NCBI RefSeq assembly: GCF_034424215.1
Contig: NZ_CP139960.1
Span: 3,782,001-3,846,000, forward strand
Origin: Niabella yanshanensis
GTDB lineage: Bacteria; Bacteroidota; Bacteroidia; Chitinophagales; Chitinophagaceae
Length of the DNA: 64,000 nucleotides
Direction of reading: 5' to 3'
Below the pieces are notes generated by a model. It ran no database searches and had not been told where the DNA came from. It saw nothing but the letters and a program-made list of their open reading frames with translations. Made by a program: the position numbers and the translations under genes. Positions 44,694-53,953 of the stretch are shown here, piece after piece. The first letter of the stretch is position 1; the number at the start of each line of letters is the position of its first letter.

Positions 44694-45254
44694 ATGAGAA
44701 GAAAGATATTGATAGCAATAACGGGGGCAAGTGGTTCTATCTACCCGGCTCAATTGATCGATAAACTTTTACTGTTAAAAGATCAATGGGAAACGCTGGC
44801 AGTAGTAGCTACCGATAATGCCATGGATGTATGGGGAGTGGAAATGCAGGAGGCGTTTAAAGAAAGAGAAGGGGTGCTGTATTTCAGCAAAAATGATTTC
44901 TCGGCACCTTTCGCCTCTGGCAGCGGCCGGTATGATACGATGATCATTGCGCCCTGCTCCATGGGTACTTTAGGACGCATTGCAAACGGTATTTCCAACG
45001 ACCTTATAACCCGTGCTGCGGATGTTATTCTCAAAGAACGACGGAAATTGATATGCCTGGCAAGGGAAACACCTTATAACCTGGTTCATATTCAGAATAT
45101 GGAGAAGATCACTTTGGCCGGAGGTATTATTTGCCCGGCTACACCATCGTTCTATAGTTTGCCTACAACCATTGAAGAATTGGCCGCAACGGTAACTGAC
45201 CGGGTGCTGGATCTGGCGGGATTCGATATTCAAAGTTTCAGGTGGGGGCAATAA
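44694..45254 (+). CDS. ubiX: UbiX-family flavin prenyltransferase
   Basis: 186 residues, standard. It joins a dimethylallyl group to FMN to make the prenylated flavin needed by UbiD-type decarboxylases. ITGASGSIYPAQLIDKLL is the FMN-binding start. MIIAPCSMGTLGRIANGISN and RRKLICLARETPYNLVHIQN, and the C-terminal GGIICPATPSFYSLPTTIEE, are all conserved. No ubiD gene is adjacent. Confidence 0.95.
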   Translation: MRRKILIAITGASGSIYPAQLIDKLLLLKDQWETLAVVATDNAMDVWGVEMQEAFKEREGVLYFSKNDFSAPFASGSGRYDTMIIAPCSMGTLGRIANGISNDLITRAADVILKERRKLICLARETPYNLVHIQNMEKITLAGGIICPATPSFYSLPTTIEELAATVTDRVLDLAGFDIQSFRWGQ

Positions 45255-45257
45255 AAA

Positions 45258-45280
45258 GCCGGTTCCTTTTACGAACCGGC
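45258..45280 (-). terminator. Intrinsic terminator of the DsbD-alpha-like gene
   Basis: GCCGGTTC / GAACCGGC with a 7-base loop. On the minus strand it is followed by TTTTTATT. Confidence 0.82.
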
Positions 45281-45306
45281 ATCAATATCTTTTATAACTT
45301 TTTGGC

Positions 45307-45759
45307 TTAACCCAGATCCACTTTAAATGGAACTTTTTTAGGAGGCAAGCATTGTTTATCATCGCATGTCTGGTAAGTAACTGTTCCTGAAATATTAGTT
45401 TTAGCAGCAGCCTTCAACGTGATTTTTTGAACAAAGTTTACTGTCTTGGAATACTGGTTGGCACTGGCATCCAGTGTTGCATCATGAAATTTTTCCATTT
45501 TTCCCACTTCTTTAACAGCGCCTTCTAATTTTACCAGCGGGTTACCCGTAAATGAGAATTTAGTAGGGATGTTGATGGCATTTGCTGGTTGGGTTTGCGA
45601 GTACAAGTGCCATCCGTTATCGATCACAGCAGTCATATGTATTTCATAAACCTTCGCAGATATTTTTTTACTGGTAAATTTCCAGCTTACAGGATTTAAT
45701 TGTGCCTGTGCCGCTGCAACTACTATTACCGCTGCCAAAAGGAAAACTAACTTTTTCAT
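45307..45759 (-). CDS. Secreted DsbD N-terminal-like (alpha domain) protein
   Basis: 150 residues with a signal peptide (about 1-20, AQAQ). The body is an Ig-like beta sandwich (VYEIHMTAVIDNGWHLYSQT, TVNFVQKITLKAAAKTNISG). The Cys pair in TYQTCDDKQCLPP matches the redox pair of DsbD-alpha. This is a stand-alone domain without the membrane and thioredoxin parts of DsbD. It probably takes electrons from a separate partner or is a structural relative. Confidence 0.85.
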   Translation of the reverse strand: MKKLVFLLAAVIVVAAAQAQLNPVSWKFTSKKISAKVYEIHMTAVIDNGWHLYSQTQPANAINIPTKFSFTGNPLVKLEGAVKEVGKMEKFHDATLDASANQYSKTVNFVQKITLKAAAKTNISGTVTYQTCDDKQCLPPKKVPFKVDLG

Positions 45760-45836
45760 TTACTCTTTTATATTTTATAAATTAATAATGCAATAATATA
45801 CTTAGATGCATTTTCTATCTCACGGGTTGTGTGATA

Positions 45837-45980
45837 TCAAAGATTAACATTTTCTGCCAATTTTTGTTCCGAAATGGGGCCGTTAACTTTTGTCCTGAAC
45901 AATCTGTAAGTTACAAGGCCGGTATAAAACCAGCAATAAGCTTCAGGAAATGAGGAGATGTCTATAAGCTTTACTACCAC
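45837..45980 (-). CDS. Possible small protein overlapping the DUF6427 stop
   Basis: A GTG at 45980 overlaps the end of the DUF6427 frame by seven bases, suggesting coupled translation. The 47 residues include PEAYCWFYTGLVTYRLFRTK and end NGPISEQKLAENVNL, which looks protein-like. I cannot place it in a family. It could also be chance or a gene fragment. Confidence 0.3.
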   Translation of the reverse strand: MVVKLIDISSFPEAYCWFYTGLVTYRLFRTKVNGPISEQKLAENVNL

Positions 45981-46954
45981 CAGCTGCCATATAATTGGTT
46001 GGTAATGATAAAAGCAATCGTTAACCAAAATGAAATTTTTGGATAGAGCTTCAGTTCCGCATTTAAATAACCATAACCATGAAAAGCGGCTACAGGTACT
46101 AATGCTAAGACCAGGTTTTCTGAGGTTTTTTCGATGTCAAAAAGCGCTGCAATGATTGTTACTGCAAGATATCCGAGAAACAGGTACCATCCTTTACGTA
46201 TATGTACCAGCATCTTGGCCGAATTAGCCTGCATATAATATATACCTGCCAGCAAAGGAGCCAGTAAAAAAAACAAAGCGCCGGCATGCCAGGCAGAATA
46301 CCTGATGTCAGAACTTAGAAAGGAAAGGTGATAGAAGTAGGAGGGTACTTCGAGCCTGTCATTTAAAAATAAGTAAGTGCCATAAAAGTAATAAGGGCTG
46401 ATTAATCCCAACACCAGGATGATCCAATCAGAAAGTTTGAAAGGTCTTAATACTGATACCGCTAAAAAAGCCCAGGCTATAAAGAAAAGTGCAGGAAAGA
46501 AGAACAAAGAGGCCAGGCCAATGAGCAGCGATGCGTTGAAAATATGATTTTTAACATGGTGGGACTGGTAAAACAACTTGAACGCGGTTAATAATAACAC
46601 AGATGCTACCAGGTTGGACGACAGCATATTAAAAGAAGGCAGAAAGGAGGTAATGAGTATATAAGCCATTCCCGCCAGGAAATTGGGCTTATTCATGAAC
46701 CGGTCGGTATTAATAAAGCTATTGAGTATAAAAGCAATCAACAGGTTGAGGGAAAATGCAATTCCAGCAAAAACAAAACTGCTGCCGTTGGTAAGCCGAT
46801 CCAAAAAGGCCGTTAGATTGGTATAAAATATACCATCGCTCTGTTTTACAATAAAACCTTTCGCATGAAAAAATGCAGGCAGTTTTATAAAAATGCCTAA
46901 AAGAATCAGCAAGATAATATTGCCCGGCGTTTTTTGCCTGAATATACCCGTCAT
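45974..46954 (-). CDS. DUF6427 multi-pass membrane protein
   Basis: 326 residues and eight or nine hydrophobic helices. The opening IFRQKTPGNIILLILLGIFI, then KLPAFFH, and LLIAFILNSFINTDRFMNKP with SFLPSFNMLSSNLVASVLLL are typical of this Bacteroidota-specific family of unknown function. Start at 46954 gives the conserved MTGIFRQKTP. The C-terminus NQLYGSWW ends at the overlap with a small frame. Confidence 0.82.
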   Translation of the reverse strand: MTGIFRQKTPGNIILLILLGIFIKLPAFFHAKGFIVKQSDGIFYTNLTAFLDRLTNGSSFVFAGIAFSLNLLIAFILNSFINTDRFMNKPNFLAGMAYILITSFLPSFNMLSSNLVASVLLLTAFKLFYQSHHVKNHIFNASLLIGLASLFFFPALFFIAWAFLAVSVLRPFKLSDWIILVLGLISPYYFYGTYLFLNDRLEVPSYFYHLSFLSSDIRYSAWHAGALFFLLAPLLAGIYYMQANSAKMLVHIRKGWYLFLGYLAVTIIAALFDIEKTSENLVLALVPVAAFHGYGYLNAELKLYPKISFWLTIAFIITNQLYGSWW

Positions 46955-47072
46955 GAGCAGTTTTGTATTTCAAACACAAATAAAGTCAATAAATCGGATT
47001 ATATGGTACTCCATTTAAAATACTATGAAAATCATTTCAATTGTATTAATAAAAAGATAACGACACATAAAA

Positions 47073-47096
47073 AACTCCGGCTTATTAGCCGGAGTT
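47073..47096 (-). terminator. Intrinsic terminator of the Trp/Gly-rich protein gene
   Basis: AACTCCGGC / GCCGGAGTT, 9-bp stem with a 6-base loop, followed by a T run on the minus strand. Confidence 0.88.
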
Positions 47097-47123
47097 CCAT
47101 AATTCCAGCCAGTGTGTTATATT

Positions 47124-48728
47124 TTACAGCTCTACTTTAGCAAAGGAGATATTTCTTTTGTAAGAGTAGGGAATAATCAATTCTCCCGGGCCTGTTTGCT
47201 TACCATATTTGGGCATGAAGTCCAGGCGTTTTTCGGGAGCTTTTATGGGTTGTCCTTTGCGGATGGTTCTATCGTTAGTGATTATTATATTTTCCAGATC
47301 CGATATTTTTCCTGAATTGTTCATTAAGAAAACAATTCCGTTCGAACCGGGAACAACCTGGTAGGAGATACTACCATCGGTATTATTTTCGCTCTGCGAT
47401 TTGACAATAACATTATCCCAGGTTTTGTTACCCTGTGCATCGAAGGAGAAAACAGCAATATTACCCGCGTTAAACTGTTGGGAATTGCCCCATCCGGGTC
47501 CGGCACCCCAACCAGGTCCGAAGCCACCCCACCAGTAGCTGCGATAAAAGAAAGGCGAATAGTAGGAGTAAGGCCACCAGCCACCCCAACGACCCCATCC
47601 CCATCCCCAGCCAGGCCCCCAGCCTCCCCACATACCCATGCCCATTCCTCCCCATCCCCAACCAGGTCCCCATCCGCCCCAATAACCCCAGCGGTCCCAG
47701 TCGTTGGTATTATATAAGGCTTCTGAAGCAACTGTAAAGCCGCCGTCACCGTTTACAATGATATTATTGATGAAGAAATTATTAAAAGCATTTTTACCCG
47801 ATCTGCCTCTTGCTCTTTTCTTCAGGTCTTCGTCGAACATCGTGGTTTTTTCAAACACGGTCTTGCCGGTGTTTTTCTCCAATCCGTACACGTACAGACC
47901 TTCTATATCTCCACGTTTTTTTGTACTGTAGAAAGAGGACAGCAAATAACGACCGCTGGCATCATCTACCATCAGCTTAATATCGTCCAGGAAAAGATCA
48001 TTAACATTTAAACTATGCTCCTCATAAGCATCTTTGTCCGCCGGCTTTTCAATTAAAGCTGCATCAACTATATTACCATTCGTTTGGCGGTGATATTTGA
48101 TGAAGGCATAACTTCCGTCGTTCGCAACGCTATGCCCTGTTAAATAGTCGCCTTTATATTCCATTGGCAGTGAAAAGCGACTTTCGCTTATGGGCTGTAA
48201 TGCGGCATTAAAGAGCTTCGTGGTAAAACGAAAAAGGCTTTTATCTTTTTTATTGATTTTGAAAGCCATCAGCTTGCTGCCGTCATTGCTCGTTACGATA
48301 CTGTAAATTTTATTATCAGTTTTGTAAGCGATCATTGTGGTATCTAAAACGGTCGGTTCGCTTAAAATGCGGCCATTGGCCTCAATAGGAACGGATTTCA
48401 GATAGACTACGTCACCCTCCTGGTACTGAAACAGCAGATAGCGGTTATTCTCTGCCGTATAAAACGAAATATCCAGTATTTCCTCTCTTTTAGGCAGAAC
48501 AGTAAGAGGCACTTCCTCTCTTAACTGCATACTGTGATCATATACCGAAATACGATGATTGCCTTTTACTTCTTTATAAACAAGATAATTATCTGCTGCC
48601 TTGCCTAAAATCTCGAAATTCATGCGTTCTACATCTGTCTTATTTACAGCAGCATAGTGAACAGATTGCGCTCTTACGGAAAGTGAAAAGAACGAAAATG
48701 CGAGTAGGGATAAAAATATATGTTTCAT
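47124..48728 (-). CDS. Secreted protein with Trp/Gly/Met-rich repeat insert
   Basis: 534 residues from ATG 48728; this start gives a proper signal peptide (MKHIFLSLLAFSFFSLSVRA) and is preferred over an in-frame ATG 51 codons upstream. The body (about 20-385) is beta-rich and may be a propeller-like fold (RISVYDHSMQLREEV, GRYLLSSFYSTKKRGDIEGL). Between about residues 385 and 455 lies an extreme low-complexity block of WGG, GPGWGWG and GMGMG units with a YSYYSPFFYRSYWW patch. A normal domain follows (NAGNIAVFSFDAQGNKTW). Likely periplasmic or surface-exposed. No family name can be given. Confidence 0.75.
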   Translation of the reverse strand: MKHIFLSLLAFSFFSLSVRAQSVHYAAVNKTDVERMNFEILGKAADNYLVYKEVKGNHRISVYDHSMQLREEVPLTVLPKREEILDISFYTAENNRYLLFQYQEGDVVYLKSVPIEANGRILSEPTVLDTTMIAYKTDNKIYSIVTSNDGSKLMAFKINKKDKSLFRFTTKLFNAALQPISESRFSLPMEYKGDYLTGHSVANDGSYAFIKYHRQTNGNIVDAALIEKPADKDAYEEHSLNVNDLFLDDIKLMVDDASGRYLLSSFYSTKKRGDIEGLYVYGLEKNTGKTVFEKTTMFDEDLKKRARGRSGKNAFNNFFINNIIVNGDGGFTVASEALYNTNDWDRWGYWGGWGPGWGWGGMGMGMWGGWGPGWGWGWGRWGGWWPYSYYSPFFYRSYWWGGFGPGWGAGPGWGNSQQFNAGNIAVFSFDAQGNKTWDNVIVKSQSENNTDGSISYQVVPGSNGIVFLMNNSGKISDLENIIITNDRTIRKGQPIKAPEKRLDFMPKYGKQTGPGELIIPYSYKRNISFAKVEL

Positions 48729-48998
48729 TCGTTTGTTTTTTATTTTAACCGGCTGATATATAATCGGTTTGATGTTATTTACGATTAATTCTTTTGGAAG
48801 GATTAACCTGCTCAACCGGTTTTCCATTATAAAGTTACGAATACCCTGAGTATCAATTTTCAACAAAGTCAGTGCTTGCAAATTATAACTTTTCTTTTCA
48901 AAATATAAGGGTAAGTAATTAAAAATAAAGTTTTTTTCATTTGAAGCCTTTTATATAAACTTTGTATTCTTTTATTAAAAACTAAGAGGTCTTATCTG

Positions 48999-50969
48999 GT
49001 GAAAGCTCACACTAATAAAGCAACTGCGGCAGGACTGCTCATTGCTTTAGGTATTATTTACGGTGATATTGGAACATCTCCTTTATATGTATTTAACGCC
49101 ATTATCGGCAACCGGCAAATTACTGAACAGCTGATAGTGGGTACACTTTCCTGTATTATCTGGACCCTGACGCTCCAAACTACTATCAAATATGTTATTT
49201 TGATTTTAAGGGCGGACAACAAGGGTGAAGGAGGGACCTTTGCTCTCTATGCATTGGTGAGACGACGACGAAAATGGCTGGTAATCCCTGCCATGATAGG
49301 AGGTGCGGCGCTTATAGCCGACGGTATCATTACGCCACCAATGACGATCACTTCTGCCATTGAGGGTTTAAAGATACTTCCGGCTTTGAAGGAAATGCCT
49401 ACAAAAACGATTGTATGGATTGTATTAGGTATTCTGGCTGCCTTCTTTTTTCTGCAACAATTCGGAACGGCGTCTATTGGCAAAGTTTTTGGCCCTGTTA
49501 TGTTCATTTGGTTCACGATGCTGGCCGTTTTCGGGGCTTTACATATTTCCGATGACCTTACTATTTTTAAGGCCCTAAGCCCCCATTACGCAATCGACTT
49601 TTTGATCACTTACCCCCACGGGTTTTGGCTTTTGGGGGCGGTTTTCTTATGTACTACCGGTGCCGAAGCGCTTTACAGTGACCTCGGGCACTGCGGCAGG
49701 GAGAATATACGTTATTCCTGGATTTATGTAAAAGCCTGTTTACTGATCAATTATTTCGGGCAGGGCGCATTTTTACTTTCGCACTATAATAAGCTGACGG
49801 TAACAGATGACATCAGGCAGGCGGTTGGTATTAATGCCTTTTTTAATCTTATGCCTGAGTGGTTCATTCTTCCGGGGGTTGTTATAGCCACCACGGCCGC
49901 CATTATAGCAAGCCAGGCTATGCTTTCGGGGGCTTACACGCTGATCAGTGAAGCCATCCGCCTGAACCTGTGGCCTAAATTACGCATCCGGTACCCGTCG
50001 GAAGCAAAAGGACAATTGTTTATACCGGCCGTAAATACCATTTTATTCAGTGGTTGTGTTTTTGTAGTGCTGTATTTTCAGAAATCCTCGAAAATGGAAG
50101 CAGCTTATGGGTTGGCTATTATCGTAACTATGATCACTACCACCATTCTTTTTGCCAACTATATGGTATTAAGAAGGATCAATAAAGCATTTATATATGC
50201 ATTTTTGATTGGCTTTTTTATAGTGGAAACAGCTTACCTGGTTGCTTTGCTTGAGAAATTTTCCCACGGTGGTTATATTACTTTAATGATTGGAGGAATC
50301 ATGTTCCTGGTCATGTACGTTTGGTTCAGAGCCAGGAAGATCAAGAACCGGTATGTGGAATTTGTGCGGATGGAGCATTACATTTCAAAAATCCAGGAGT
50401 TAAGTAATGATAAAAGTGTAGCCAAGCATGCCACCCACCTTATTTACCTCACCAGTGCGGATAATCCAAAGGAAATTGAGCATAAGATCATCTATTCTAT
50501 TTTAAATAAAAAACCAAAAAGAGCTGATATTTACTGGTTTGTGCATGTAGATACCGTTGATGACCCTTATACATCGGAGTATAAAGTTGAACATATTATA
50601 CCTAATGATATCATTCGTGTTGATTTCAGGCTGGGATTCAGAATACAGCCCCGCATCAATTTGCTGTTCAAAAAAGTGGTAGAAGACCTGGTACAGAATA
50701 AGGAAGTAAATATTATGAGCCGGTACGAAAGTTTGGCGAGCAGTAATACTGTGGGTGATTTTCAGTTTATGGTAATGGAAAAATACCTGAGTCTGGATAA
50801 TGACCTGCCCTTTGTTGAGAAGATGATTATGAAACTGCATTTCATGATCAAGCATATCAGCCTGTCTGAAGAAAAAAATTTCGGGCTCGATTTATCTAAT
50901 GTTACGGTAGAAAAATTCCCGCTGGTAGTATCCCCGGTAACCAATGTTAAGTTGACCCGGATGGAATAG
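48999..50969 (+). CDS. kup: KUP-family potassium uptake transporter
   Basis: 656 residues, GTG start. About twelve membrane helices precede a soluble C-terminal domain (about 450-656). AAGLLIALGIIYGDIGTSPL is the KUP signature, with GALFLCTTGAEALYSDLGHC-like and FGQGAFLLSHYNK segments in the core. It imports K+ with protons. Stand-alone, convergent with recJ, the stops only four bases apart. Confidence 0.94.
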   Translation: MKAHTNKATAAGLLIALGIIYGDIGTSPLYVFNAIIGNRQITEQLIVGTLSCIIWTLTLQTTIKYVILILRADNKGEGGTFALYALVRRRRKWLVIPAMIGGAALIADGIITPPMTITSAIEGLKILPALKEMPTKTIVWIVLGILAAFFFLQQFGTASIGKVFGPVMFIWFTMLAVFGALHISDDLTIFKALSPHYAIDFLITYPHGFWLLGAVFLCTTGAEALYSDLGHCGRENIRYSWIYVKACLLINYFGQGAFLLSHYNKLTVTDDIRQAVGINAFFNLMPEWFILPGVVIATTAAIIASQAMLSGAYTLISEAIRLNLWPKLRIRYPSEAKGQLFIPAVNTILFSGCVFVVLYFQKSSKMEAAYGLAIIVTMITTTILFANYMVLRRINKAFIYAFLIGFFIVETAYLVALLEKFSHGGYITLMIGGIMFLVMYVWFRARKIKNRYVEFVRMEHYISKIQELSNDKSVAKHATHLIYLTSADNPKEIEHKIIYSILNKKPKRADIYWFVHVDTVDDPYTSEYKVEHIIPNDIIRVDFRLGFRIQPRINLLFKKVVEDLVQNKEVNIMSRYESLASSNTVGDFQFMVMEKYLSLDNDLPFVEKMIMKLHFMIKHISLSEEKNFGLDLSNVTVEKFPLVVSPVTNVKLTRME

Positions 50970-50973
50970 CGGA

Positions 50974-52674
50974 TCAGGCTTCAGAAGCTTTGATATCTTC
51001 TATACGTAGTTGCAGTGTTTTTTGACCATTCCAATCGTTTTCGTCGATTTTAAACACAAGGTCGAAGGGGTGGCGATCTTTGACAATGCCCAGCTTATCG
51101 GCCATATTAAAACCTATTCCTGTGAAAGTCAGGTCTTCTTGTTTTACAACCAGACGGAGATGATTTTCTTTAACTATTTTGCTATAGCCAGTATCAACAA
51201 CGTTACGGGCTATAAAAACAGGTGTCATGTTTTCCGGTCCAAAGGGCTCCATCTGACGCAGTATATTGTAGAAAGATGTTGTTATTTCTTTAAAAGAAAT
51301 AACAGAATTTATGACGATTTCGGGGACCAGATGCTCTTCTCTGATTGTGGCTGACACTACTTCTTCAAACTTAGCCCTGAAAAGGTCAACATTGTGCTTC
51401 TCAAGTGTTAGGCCGGCTGCAGCAAAATGTCCTCCATAAGCAAGCAGGAACTCTCTGCAGGCATGAATGGCCTCATACAGATTGAAGCCCGGAACACTTC
51501 TCGCGCTTCCGGCCGCATAATGGCCACTCTCTGTTAGCACCACTGTAGGTTTATAATGGTGTTCAATCAGCCGCGAGGCTACAATACCTACAACGCCTTT
51601 ATGCCAATGCGGTTGATATACAACAGTAGATCGTCTTTCAACCCAGAGTTGATTTTCCGAAATTAGGGTTAAGGCCTCTGCGGTTATATCAGTATCCGCT
51701 TCTTTACGATCCGTATTATCATTATGCAATTGTTCTGCATAGTATAAGGCCTCCTCTTGTGTGGCAGCTATGAAAAGCCTTACTGCTTTGCTGGCGTCGT
51801 CCATTCGCCCCGCGGCATTGACCCGGGGAGCGATCATAAAGACAAGGTCATTAATATGTAATGGTTGTTTTGCGCCACCTAAAGTAGCCAGCGCTTTGAT
51901 GCCCAGGTTAGGGTTTTCGTTGGCTTTTATTAATCCATAAAATGCCAGTACCCGGTTTTCTCCGTTCATAGGTACAATGTCTGCTGCTATTGCAGTGGCA
52001 ACCAGGTCGAGATAATCCAATGCATTTTCCAGCGGGATACCCATTTGTTCGCACAAGGCACACATTAACTTAAATCCAACACCGCAACCACATAGATCCT
52101 TAAAAGGATAATCGCAGTCTTTCTGCTTCGGGTTTAATATAGCAATGGCATCAGGAATTATTTCGTCAGGAAGGTGATGATCGCAGACAATAAAATCAAT
52201 GCCAAGGGTGTTGGCGTAATTGATCAGGTCTACCGACTTGATTCCACAATCCAGCGCAATAATCAAGGAAAAATTATTTTCTTTTGCGAAATCTATCCCT
52301 GCTTTGCTGACACCATAGCCTTCTTTATAGCGGTGTGGGATATAAAAGGCAACCTCGCTATGCAGTTTTCTGATAAAACTATACATACTGGCTACTGAGG
52401 TGGTGCCATCTACATCATAATCCCCAAATACCAATATTTTCTCATTTCCGTCAAATGCTTTTATAATCCGGTTTACGGCCTTCGCCATATCCTTCATCTG
52501 CCATGGATTATGTAAGTGAGAAAGTTGCGGCCTGAAATAATCTTTCGCCTGCTCAAAATTCTTTATACCTCTTTGCACCAGGATGCGGCAAAGGGTGGCA
52601 TTTATTTTAAGTTCGCCCTGTAAAAATGATACTTCATTCGTATCGGATTCCAGTATATTCCAGCGTTTGGTCAC
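50974..52674 (-). CDS. recJ: Single-stranded-DNA-specific exonuclease RecJ
   Basis: 566 residues from a GTG at 52674 giving the family-like start (V)TKRWNILESD; an ATG nine codons upstream (52701) is the alternative. RecJ degrades ssDNA 5'-3' in recombination and mismatch repair. The DHH-superfamily metal motifs are present: LVFGDYDVDGTTSVA, FIVCDHHLPDE, and ALDCGIKS. The DHHA1 part has GHYAAGSARSVPGFNLYEAI and GGHFAAAGLTLE. A C-terminal OB domain follows. Confidence 0.94.
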   Translation of the reverse strand: MTKRWNILESDTNEVSFLQGELKINATLCRILVQRGIKNFEQAKDYFRPQLSHLHNPWQMKDMAKAVNRIIKAFDGNEKILVFGDYDVDGTTSVASMYSFIRKLHSEVAFYIPHRYKEGYGVSKAGIDFAKENNFSLIIALDCGIKSVDLINYANTLGIDFIVCDHHLPDEIIPDAIAILNPKQKDCDYPFKDLCGCGVGFKLMCALCEQMGIPLENALDYLDLVATAIAADIVPMNGENRVLAFYGLIKANENPNLGIKALATLGGAKQPLHINDLVFMIAPRVNAAGRMDDASKAVRLFIAATQEEALYYAEQLHNDNTDRKEADTDITAEALTLISENQLWVERRSTVVYQPHWHKGVVGIVASRLIEHHYKPTVVLTESGHYAAGSARSVPGFNLYEAIHACREFLLAYGGHFAAAGLTLEKHNVDLFRAKFEEVVSATIREEHLVPEIVINSVISFKEITTSFYNILRQMEPFGPENMTPVFIARNVVDTGYSKIVKENHLRLVVKQEDLTFTGIGFNMADKLGIVKDRHPFDLVFKIDENDWNGQKTLQLRIEDIKASEA

Positions 52675-52809
52675 TAATATTGCATTGTAGGTGGTTAACA
52701 AATGACATGCTGTTCATAGGTATTATAATACACAGCGAAAATACCAGTGTCTGGCACAAAGTTCTTATTTCTATACGAGATAACAATAAGAATAATGGTT
52801 CTGCAGGGG

Positions 52810-53772
52810 CTAATATTTTCTTTCTGTTACATAATCAACCAGGTCTTTTAAACCCTGGCGATATTCGTTGTCAGGAAATTGCATTAGTATGTCGAGCGCT
52901 TCTTTTTTGTATTCATACATTTTTTCTGTAGCGTACTGTATTCCACCTGTATTTTTTACCACATCTAATACCCAACCCACTTTTTGCTTGTCGTTGTTAT
53001 TGTTTTTTACGATGCTGATTACTTTCTGGCGGGTTGATTTGTCGGTATTATTAAGCGTATAAATCAGCGGTAAGGTCATTTTCTTTTCTTTGATATCATT
53101 TCCCGTAGGTTTACCCACATCTTCGCTGGCATAATCAAAAAGATCATCCTTGATCTGAAAGGCGACACCCGTTTTTTCTCCAAACAACCTCATCTTTTCG
53201 GCGTCTTCGTCATTTTGAGTGGCCGACCAGGCGCCTGCGCTGCATGCTGAAGCCAGCAAAGAAGCCGTTTTGTTTTTGATGATTTCGTAATAAATGTCCT
53301 CTCTCAAGTTCAGGTTGCGGGCTTTCTCCAACTGTAATAATTCACCTTCACTCATTTTTTTTACGGCATCGGTAAGAATATGGAGAATTCTATAATCATG
53401 ATTTTCAAGTGAAAGAATCAGCCCCTTTGCTAAAAGATAATCACCTACCAGCACCGATGCTTTATTTTTCCAAAGGGCATATACTGAGAAAAAACCCCGT
53501 CTTTCGATCGAATCGTCGACTACATCGTCATGAACCAGTGTAGCAGTATGCAGTATTTCAACCAATGACGCTGCCCGGTAAGTGGCTTCAGTAGGCGTTC
53601 CAAGCAGTTTGGCAGATAGAAAAACAAACATAGGCCGCATTTGTTTTCCCTTTCTCTTCACAATATATCTTAATATACTATTAAGGAGGGGGGTGGAGCT
53701 TTTAACCGCTGTCTTAAAACGTTCTTCAAAACTCTCTAATTCATTTTTTATTAAAGAAACAGGTAAATTCAT
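52810..53772 (-). CDS. Polyprenyl (probably octaprenyl/solanesyl-type) diphosphate synthase
   Basis: 320 residues. GKQMRPMFVFLSAKLLG, the first Asp-rich motif VHDDVVDDSIERRG and the second FQIKDDLFDYASEDVGKP are the trans-isoprenyl synthase signatures. The enzyme extends FPP/GPP with IPP to make long prenyl chains, most likely the menaquinone side chain. The residues before the first DDxxD lack bulky aromatic blocks in a way that fits a long product, but length cannot be set from sequence alone. Confidence 0.92.
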   Translation of the reverse strand: MNLPVSLIKNELESFEERFKTAVKSSTPLLNSILRYIVKRKGKQMRPMFVFLSAKLLGTPTEATYRAASLVEILHTATLVHDDVVDDSIERRGFFSVYALWKNKASVLVGDYLLAKGLILSLENHDYRILHILTDAVKKMSEGELLQLEKARNLNLREDIYYEIIKNKTASLLASACSAGAWSATQNDEDAEKMRLFGEKTGVAFQIKDDLFDYASEDVGKPTGNDIKEKKMTLPLIYTLNNTDKSTRQKVISIVKNNNNDKQKVGWVLDVVKNTGGIQYATEKMYEYKKEALDILMQFPDNEYRQGLKDLVDYVTERKY

Positions 53773-53878
53773 AATAATAATTGAGCAAAATAAGGAATTT
53801 AAAGGGGGATTTTTGATTTTTTTGCATAGTATTTGCTTAGGTCAGACACAGCAGATTTAATTATTTTTTACGTTAAAA

Positions 53879-53909
53879 TTTGTTTATTTAACAAATGGCT
53901 CTAAATTTG
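53879..53909 (+). promoter_or_regulatory. Consensus promoter of the OmpA gene
   Basis: TTTG (53879-53882), 19-base spacer, TAAATTTG (53902-53909). This is an exact fit to the Bacteroidota -33/-7 consensus, in keeping with a highly expressed envelope protein. It gives a leader of about 40 bases. Confidence 0.75.
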
Positions 53910-53953
53910 CTAAACTTATTAAGAAAAATCATTTTAAATCTTAATCCTTAGTT

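Noticed and set aside
47324-47749. Gly/Asp-rich and Pro/Thr-rich frames over the Trp/Gly block
   Set aside because: Other-frame readings of the same GGG/TGG repeat DNA.
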